A stretch of 64,000 nucleotides of DNA from positions 295,267-359,266 of the forward strand of contig JTDE01000149.1 in assembly GCA_014338405.1 (NCBI GenBank). The letters are read 5' to 3'. Numbering within the stretch: the stretch's first letter is position 1; every line of letters begins with the position of its first letter. The stretch is from Paragonimus skrjabini miyazakii. Taxonomy: Eukaryota > Platyhelminthes > Trematoda > Plagiorchiida > Troglotrematidae. A program made the position numbers and the translations under genes. Positions 51,601-60,600 of this stretch are shown piece by piece. The notes under the pieces were generated by a model, which saw only the letters and a program-made list of their open reading frames with translations, was not told the origin of the DNA and made no database searches.

Positions 51601-54600
51601 CTCAACACCAATGAGTGATTCATCTTTGGGATCAGATGCTGTCTCAGCAGTTCAAGACGTTGGTGTGGCTTCAGGGGCGCTTTGGTGGTTTCATCCAGCA
51701 TCGTACGAAGTTGCTGACGGTGATGAGTGAATGCTTCACCCTTCCAGGTGAACGGGATACCTAGATAGGTCACCGTGTCAGAGGCGCTTAGTGAGTGGAT
51801 AACGTCCGGGCCGAAGTGGATAGACTCATCGGAGATGGCGGTTGCGTTATGTTTATGGTCACAGCGGATGACCATAAGTTTAGTCTTCTGCGTGTTGATC
51901 TTCAGTCCGGATAGTTCCAAGGCACTAGCGGCGGCAGCAAGCTTCTCAGAGAGACGCGTAGGATTCTCAGCTAGGAGGATCAGATCGTCGGCGTAGGCGA
52001 AACCGCTAACCAGCGTGTCGTGGAACTGGTAGCCAAGCTCCGGTCGAGATAGTTCCAACACCTCATCCATTGCCATAATGAATAGAAGCGGGGACAATGG
52101 GTCGCCCGGCGGACACCACGCTGGGACCGTAGAACGGGGCCATTGAGCGTGACGGAAGCATTCCTGTATGAGTCGGCAATGTATTGCATCAGAGGTGGAG
52201 GAGCACCGAAGGCTCGGGCCGATCTGATAATCGAATCTTGTGAAATAGAATCGAACGCTTTGGAGACGTCGATGAAAGCCGCACACAGACTAGAAGAGGT
52301 GATACGTGAGTTCCGAAGCATCGCATGAAGCAGAGAGGTCGCCTCAAGGCAACCGTCACGATGTAGGAATGCAAACTGGAGGGCGGGCAGTTGCAAGCGC
52401 GAATTCCAACGATCGGCCAATATCTTATGGAAACAACGTATCAACGTTGAAGATACGGCGATGGGTCTGAGCTCGGTGGGAGATGAAGGATTGTTTACTT
52501 TTGGTACAAGCGTGATGCGGGAGCGGCATAAATGGACCGGACAACCTTGGGTTAGCAAAAACAGGTTGAAGTATCCAGCCAAGGCATCAGCTTTCATGCG
52601 CTTCAAATGTTTGGGCAACAATTTGTCCAAACCTGGAGCGGTATTTCCCATATGCTTCAAGCTGCGTGACACTTCTTCTCCCGATATCGGGTCAACCAGA
52701 GACCAGTCCGGAGGCAGAATCGCGCGAGGTGGTCGTTCATCAATGTGTGCGTGAGCCGATAGTACCTCGGACCAGTATTCGTTGGAATTATCTGGGAGGC
52801 CGCGGTTCATCTTATAGGCAGTTCTCCAGTTGCCAGAAAAAACTGCAAACGCAGCGTCTTTCTTACGTTGGTGGTACAGCGTTTGGATCGCTGCATAGTT
52901 AGCCTTCCGTATCTGTTTCGTAGTCAGGTGGGTTCCGACGTAAACACGGCCACGTCGTCGAGTGACAAAACGCCAGGTGTACGGAAAGGCTAACGAAGCG
53001 TGCATGTTCAACAGCGATTTAGCTTGTACCACTGTGAAGATACCTGACTGAAGACCACGGGCAATGGCTAGTAGCTCATCACTGTGAAGAAAAGCCTCGC
53101 TATTGGACTCCAGTTGGGTAATCACTGTTTGTATCAAACAGGTAAACCACTCAGAGTGATCAGCGGCTTGGGACTCAATATCCGATGTCGTGTTAATCTG
53201 TGGGACGGTGGTTGGATTAGCAGCGGGAGCAGTATTCCTCTGCCAATTCAGCGCATACAGACGAGTCCGAATGCTCTCCAGTGTACGACCTGGGAAATGT
53301 GACAGAAGCCGATGATGAAGTTCGCGTCGAGTAGGACACAACGGAGCCAGAGCATCGGCACATCTGATAAGAGAAGCCGATTCTTGCTGAGACCAATTGG
53401 ATCCGGCGGTTTTCATGGATATGAGCTTCTCATTGTTGCGTTCGACGGGATGTGCATGCCTTCTGTGTTGACTGAGACCGATTTTGGTGGGAAAGGTGCG
53501 GTCACAGTTGGCACAGTCAAAGATTATGGCAGGCTGGGTGTCCACTTCCTGTTCTGGACCATTCCTGCGTCGATGCATACGAGTATGCGCCGACAAGCCA
53601 GCATTCGATTTGCAAATCTGACCACATTCTGAACAGGTGTACTCCGCTCGCCTATCCTGTGTACTGGTGGTTGCCTGCACGGAGGTGCTGGCGGTAATTC
53701 CATTGTCTTGATCGATTGTAACCAGTACGATTAAAACCAGGTAGAGTGGTTGGCCCTATCTGGAGTTGCTGAACACTTAGCCGGTCAAGGTTTGCACCGA
53801 GACCGCCCAGTCGGCACCACGAGGAGGTGGTTCAGCGCGCCGACATAATACATTACAATTATACTGTAGATTCACAAACTGCAATCACCACTATGACCAG
53901 TTACTGTCACAGTGGCTTCGCCTTATCATTAACTGACCATATGGTTGTTAGACGTTCTGTTGCCAGTTGGCGCACTTGGCTGAGACATACTGGATAGTGC
54001 TAATCTCAAGAGAAACGTTACGCGCTGTTTTAACGAAAGACGCTGTCCACAACTGTACTGTTAAGGGAAACGGAGAATTTTATATATGACTTCGAGTTGG
54101 TTCATGACACAGGATTTCACGTACCAATCAATATCTGCAAATCTTTGTAACTACCGTGGGCTGACAGTATTAAATCTCATTTTGAAATAAAAGATTTAAA
54201 CAGCTAGATAGTTTCACAATGAGCAGCCCCTTATGAACGTTACCAGCTAAGTTTGGTGTTTACCGTTGAATTGTGTTTCGTGAACGCATTTCAGGATATT
54301 CCATTTTGTCAACGATATGTGGATGACCTAATAGTATTCACTCAATATCAAGAGATGGTAGAAGAGTTATTGGATTGACTGGACTATTCGCACGCAAACG
54401 TGGTGTTAACATCCGAGTTCGAAACTGAAGATAAACTCATCTTTCTGGATTTCAGCATCAAACGACGGGAACACAGTACTGTGTGTCGGGTAGTACGCCG
54501 TCAATCCACTTGCAGTGGATAGCGTCTAAAGTTAAACAGATTCCCACCTAACCAACAAAACTGCTCAGTGGTTTGATTTCCATTTTACAGAGCAAGAACT

Positions 54601-57600
54601 TTATGTATGTCTGATGCATTTTAGATAGAATTCAAATTTGTTTGTCATACCCTCATCTCCAATTGTTAACCACAGGGTGTTCTTGCTATAACAACAAACC
54701 CAAAGTAGTGAATCCACAAGAACTAGCTGTCTGGGAAAGCTGTTTACATGCAGTTGCCATGCAAATGAGATAGCGATAGGCAGTTTCTAACGTGATGACG
54801 GACGTACGATGTAACCACACTTCGTTTACTCAGGCGCACCAGGCCACTCACACTTCATTAGCTTACGGCATGGATACAACTACCTAGTTCACATCGATTT
54901 TGACAGTTCGCTTACAGCTGCACTGATGTTGGTAGAACTAAAAATTCCAGTGCCAAAAGATGAAGGCACATGTCCACAACTATATCGAGGACATAATACT
55001 TGGTGTAACCCTACGTTATATTGCAAACTGGCGTAAGCCGGCTTCTTCTACAGCCAAACACTTGATGATGACCGGTCCTGTGGTCAATTCGAAAATCCCT
55101 CTACGTGGGTTGACGCGACTTCATAAGCCCGTCATCTGGAGTGACTCGAAGCCGTGTTAGGCGTGCGCAACAAGCCCTTCTTATGAGTGTAAATTTTATG
55201 GAACTTGAATCGCCCTCTGCACTGTATCTTACTGGTGATCATAGAAACTCGGTTTGTCGACTTAGTTTGTCCAGTTATTTCTCTCTTCTACTCCCTTTAC
55301 ATGTTTCAACTGATATGTACATACGAAATGATATCAACGTCTTGTAGAATGAGTCTTCTGATTTCTTTACTCTAAAAACTTGTTAAATTCCAAAGAACGC
55401 CTTTGATTTTATCAGTCGACGTTTGCAACGTTTTGGTTCCCAAGTTCCTATCGATGAGATGTACTATAAACATTGAAAACAAGGTCAAAGCTGTCCTGTT
55501 ACTAACTCAGATTATCATCTGATGAGCAGTTAATTAGTGGCCTACAAACACTCTCCAACTTGTGCTAATATAACCGCTGCCTGATCGACCCAAGTATGGA
55601 TGGAACTTGCTAAGATCACCCACAGTAAGCTTTACGAGCGCTCAGTGAAAGGCGTGAAAATTGTTCATTTGACCTTTTAACTTTTGTCGGGATTAAATTA
55701 TTTCACAAAAAATCGTCACGATTACTGTGTGGTTTTGGATAGCTGTTTGAACAATTCCAAGTTTATCGTATACCAGCAATCTGGTACAGTTTGTCATTTA
55801 CGCTCTTGTTTAATGCGATCGGAAGTGAACTTGTGTATATCCTATTGAAAAAGTAATAAATTGGACATGATTTTATCCAGCAAGTTTCTTGCACGATTAA
55901 ATCAAATATAACCACGGATAAGAGGATAGTGGTTTACTATAATGTAAAAGATTAAATCTTGTGCTTTCCATGGCACTTAGCACTAAGTGGTTTACGGAGG
56001 GACAGAGTTCCAGTTACTTTTAGATGGACAGTGAAGTGAGCTGAACAGCCTGTTTCTGATATATGGTTGGTAGAGTCTGGTTATGATGAACAAAGCCGTT
56101 GAAAACGGGTGCACACATACCGATCTAGTATAATGGTCAATAACAACCAAATAAGGGCCGTCTGTGCTTGAAGTGGACTGTCCAAATCAAAGTTACACCA
56201 TCTTGATTGGTGTGCTCAAATCCTTCCCAACTCTCAAATTAAATAGCTTTAGAGCAACGAGTGACAAAGTGGGTATTAGAAGAGGACGAAAGTTGACAAC
56301 TTTGTCGGAGACGAAGTTGTTACCAGGGCGGGGTAGGTGTTGAATGATGTGATAAAGTTTGCAAACTGTAGACAATTCCTGTTGTTTTTTGAAAGTCTGT
56401 GGCCGATAACGAAACGACAGATGAAGACAACTAACGACGGAGGTCGGAGTAAAGGTGATTAATCTGGAACATCCTAGCCAATACAAATATCAAAAGCTAA
56501 CGCACGAAGACAGGAAGAAGATTGGCCTTCAAGCAGAGATTTATTATGTCGCTCTGTCTGAAGACAGCATGGTCACAAACCTGATCGTATTTATAGGGTT
56601 TGTGACGAATAAAAGCAAGATCGACAAGCGGATCAGAAAGAAGTAGACAATAAAGTAGGTCTGCAGTCAGAAAACGAGCGGGCAGGCAACGAAAGGTCTA
56701 GAACGTTCATGGACGTCAGAAGATAACACATCTGTATATGCCTAAAGTTACTTAAAATAGTAATATTCAGGCGTTTTCCAAAACAACTGTTTTGTGATGA
56801 ATTAGAGACTTCCCCAACATACCTGAATGAAACAACATTTGAAGTTTGGCTGTATATTTTATCTAATAAACTTCCACTATATCCATTTTCAAATGTTGTG
56901 TTCTAGTGGACAAGCATCTGGGCTATCTGACATCCCTGAACCAAACCCTCGAGTCTCCGGCATGAGCTGTGTTGACGAGACCAAACAAGGACAAAAGGAC
57001 TGTCCATCACTATGTCGATAGTAATCGAGACCCAGGTTCAGTAAGCTTTGCACAAATGGGCTACATTTCTTACTGAACTATGTCCAGCATAGAACTCGCA
57101 TATTCTAGAACAAGAATAAGATCAACTTCTTCTTGTGTACCAAAGGTACTCCGCTGTAAGCAAATGCGTATTGACCAGTCCAAAACTGTCTCTTTTTGAT
57201 TAGCCCAACCAATCGACAACGAAGAGCTAAGTGGTAACAGGGCAGTGTTTTATCGTCTTGTACTTCAGCAGTGAACCTCATCTTGCTTTATTTACAAATA
57301 AAATCAGGGAATGTGTACGAGATGTCATCACTACTTTGTATACGAGAAAATGTTTCACACGTTGCGCTATTACAGAAGTGGTGGTGTCGGCACGAAGAAA
57401 TCCACCAGTCACCTGTTTGCCCATAGTTGTACCCGCGAGCAGCGGATCGGGCAATGAAACCACTGCTACGCAAATATGTGGGACACCAAACTGAGTATTC
57501 CGACATCTTGATCGGTAATTTAATTCTGATAGGATTAAAACACTGTCGATCTTACCAGCTGTTGTCCGCCATGTGCCACAGAGCGACTGTTGTACGCTTG

Positions 57601-60600
57601 ATGAACATTATTTCTATTGCTGATCTTCTGGAACTGAAGCAGTCTCTTACCTTGTTTCTTTCTTCCAAACCTTCCAATACATATTTACGTTTAAGTTAGC
57701 ATTCTGAGATTCCTCTCACTTGTAAAGTTCCCATGACTCCTGTGAATCCTCAGTGGAAATCTCCACAAAATTTAAATAAAACACTAAAGACACCAAGACC
57801 TAATAATGCCTTCAATGTTTACACAAAAATGGTGGTATAATTTGGTAGTTCTTGTTATAAGTAAAGAGCTAGTCAACAGTTTGTTACAATAGCACGTTTG
57901 TGAACAAGAAGATGACGCATAATAAAAATCTTTGATTCCTGATACACCTAGTGAGCGGTATGGAAAATTTATCAACTATCAGCCGATCCATGGGTGAAAA
58001 ATCCGGGGTTTCGTCTTGATGCAAACCAGCCACACAAATCCGAATCAACATAGATGACAATGCCCTTGGGACTAAAATAAGCCAGTCGTCGTCTGCTTGG
58101 TTCCACTAGTTCCACAGGCCATGGATCTCAGGCAAGATGTAGCAAACTTCACGTTTCCATGATTGGTCTTAGAAGTACTCTGAATTAACTCATCTTTTAT
58201 TGACCGTAGACGCAAAGACTGACATCCTCAAGGGCCGCTGTGATGTCAGGTTTCCGTAGCAGTTATATTCATTAGTTAGATCCGGCGAAATAAACCAAAT
58301 GTGCTTGCTCTACTACTGTTGTTTTATGTTCTGTCTTCTGAAGCTCCGACTTGTCAGACTGAATAGATGACATTTTATGAAAGTAGTCAGTTTTGTGAAT
58401 GAAACTACCACGGCTTTTTTAAGTAGTTTGTATAAACAAGCAAATGGATTCAGAAGTTAACATCTTCTACAAATTGACTCACGTGAACTGATCGTATAAG
58501 CCAGACCAAAGTGAGTAAGGTTGGATAAACAGTAAATCATGGATCACATGATTGGTGAACACGTGATCGTTCAGTAGACTTCGATTTATACGAGTTCTGC
58601 TGTTACAGCGGCCCTCGAACGCCTAATGGCTGATTATTAGGCAACATTTGGAAAGTATTTAATATTCAAAACGTGCCAGATATTGAACATACATCCAAGA
58701 ATTGTACATGCCTAAAGAAGTTCATTTCAGATTCGTCATGTCACTTTTATTAATTGTGAGTAGACCGACAGAAATTTATCCGTACAAGGATTACCCTCAG
58801 TTGAGACCACTGGCAAAGTGGTGTACACGTTTCTCGACCTAGTTCGGTCCTATCATCGCTACACACGTCAGAGAATCGAACGCTAATCCAGTCACTTATT
58901 CACTATACCACGGGTTTGTAGATATAAGGATTAGAGGAACTTATATGAGTTACCTCTTCTTGTGGATGACTTCATGAAAGCCTCTGGTCCGATGCCTCAG
59001 TGTGTTTGGTGCCAATCAACCCGAAGTAGTTTGACAGAGCTTTCCACAACCCCCGTGGAACTTTCGCTTGCAACCTACTCTTTTTAACCTCTCCTGGGGT
59101 TAAGGCAAATTCTTGTTAGCTTGCTGGCCAAGCGTAAATTACTAATATTTATCAGTGTACAAAAAATTGATGTAAAACGCTAAGGAAAGCAAACAATGGC
59201 TAGTTCTGATCTCCATCACTATATATACCCCAGCATTATTTGCCTGTTTCCGACTGTGTATGGATCTTTAGATGCTGGCTAGCTAATTACAATACGTTGT
59301 AAATAGTATGCGAAGGAGGTGTAACCGAAGTATAATGTAAACAACAGACAAATATAACAGGTGCACTTACAGCAAGGGTTCGGACAAAATACACAGATGT
59401 AATCCGGGAGTGTGTTACTGGAGTGTTGGGTGGAATCCTGTAGATGTCAACGTAAGGGTCTACAGGATGGAAACTGTGGTTGTGTTCACCGGCGCGCGAG
59501 AGACCCAGACGAGTTTTGTTCACATGCGTGTACGGCCTCGTTGTCTTGTCAGCTCGGGTGAGAACACTGGGTTGAATCATGTGTCATAGACTAATGTCCG
59601 AGATGAGGTTTGTTATGTGTGCTGCTGTGTGTGTGCGTATGCGTATGTGCGTGTGCGTTGTGCGTGTGCGTGTGACGTTGACTACAGTGGTGTTGGCAAA
59701 CTGTGAGTTGTTCGAAGTCACTGCAGGTGCATGCGCGTGAGGTTCGCTCATCGGTGAATGTGTGGCGTAACATCCTGGTCACATGCGACAATAAGTTGGT
59801 CCAGACATATGCCATTGACCACACAACAGTGTGCTGCTACAGGTCCATCCAACAAGGTTAAACTAGGTATCTGAATCTAAATCTTGATGCTCTCAACTTG
59901 TTACTAGGATTATCAGTACCACGTTAGAACGACCATGAAGCTTTGAGTTTTAGGATAAAATTCATTTAGGGATAGATCACATTCAACTAAAATTTTATCA
60001 ATGCAGCAAACGCAACCACTGAAATCCAGTAAGAAAAACAATCCTCATGCATGCACCCACAAACAGTTCACTGCACAAAATAGCAATCAAGGTAGTGATC
60101 ACAATTAGGCTGTCAATAGGGAGATGGTGGCTGGACCAAGATGGTAATCATTTTCGAAGTTATTTCCTGTCAAGTGCCTGGTGAATTAGTACAGGTAACC
60201 AAGGTTGATGGAGAAACACGTCAAATTGTAAATCTGTTTAAATCCACCTTGTTTATCGTGCAATTGTTTTGTTAGTCTCGAGGAGCCTCACTCCGATGCC
60301 TAGACGATTACTGAATCACGTTTGTAGATCATGCACCCAAACCCATAGAAGACACAGAGCCAAAGTTCATAGACTTTGAAAATTAACTGCGCTGTATTTG
60401 TACCTTTCACTGAAGACGAATTCCACTCTACAAGTAATCACAGCAGAAAAAATGAGAAGCAGTAATGTGCAGTAATGTGTTCAACTTCATACATCTGCTG
60501 AAAGATTAATTGTGGGAAAACTACGAATATCTTGACATTATTCACACTGGTCGTTTAAATTGTCCACATATACACATAAAAATTTGGGAAGCATTAGAGT

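Larger units (their letters stand above)
50440..53844 (-). mobile_element. R2-clade non-LTR retrotransposon, nearly intact, outside 28S rDNA
   Basis: From its 5' end at 53844 on the - strand: an HDV-like ribozyme (53844-53768), a short leader, then one long coding region broken only by two frameshifts: two CCHH zinc fingers, a Myb-like segment, reverse transcriptase, a CCHC knuckle and a restriction-like endonuclease. This order defines the R2 clade. The 3' boundary is uncertain; the 3' UTR runs beyond 50561 and I place the end only approximately. R2 elements normally sit in 28S rRNA genes, but neither flank resembles rDNA. It lies antisense in an intron of the TRPA1 gene. Confidence 0.9.

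Noticed and set aside
52143..53632. Several + strand ORFs over the R2-like coding region
   Set aside because: They are shadows of the - strand retroelement frames; no motif of their own.
59591..59824. His/Thr-rich ORF
   Set aside because: Translation of a GT/GC simple repeat.
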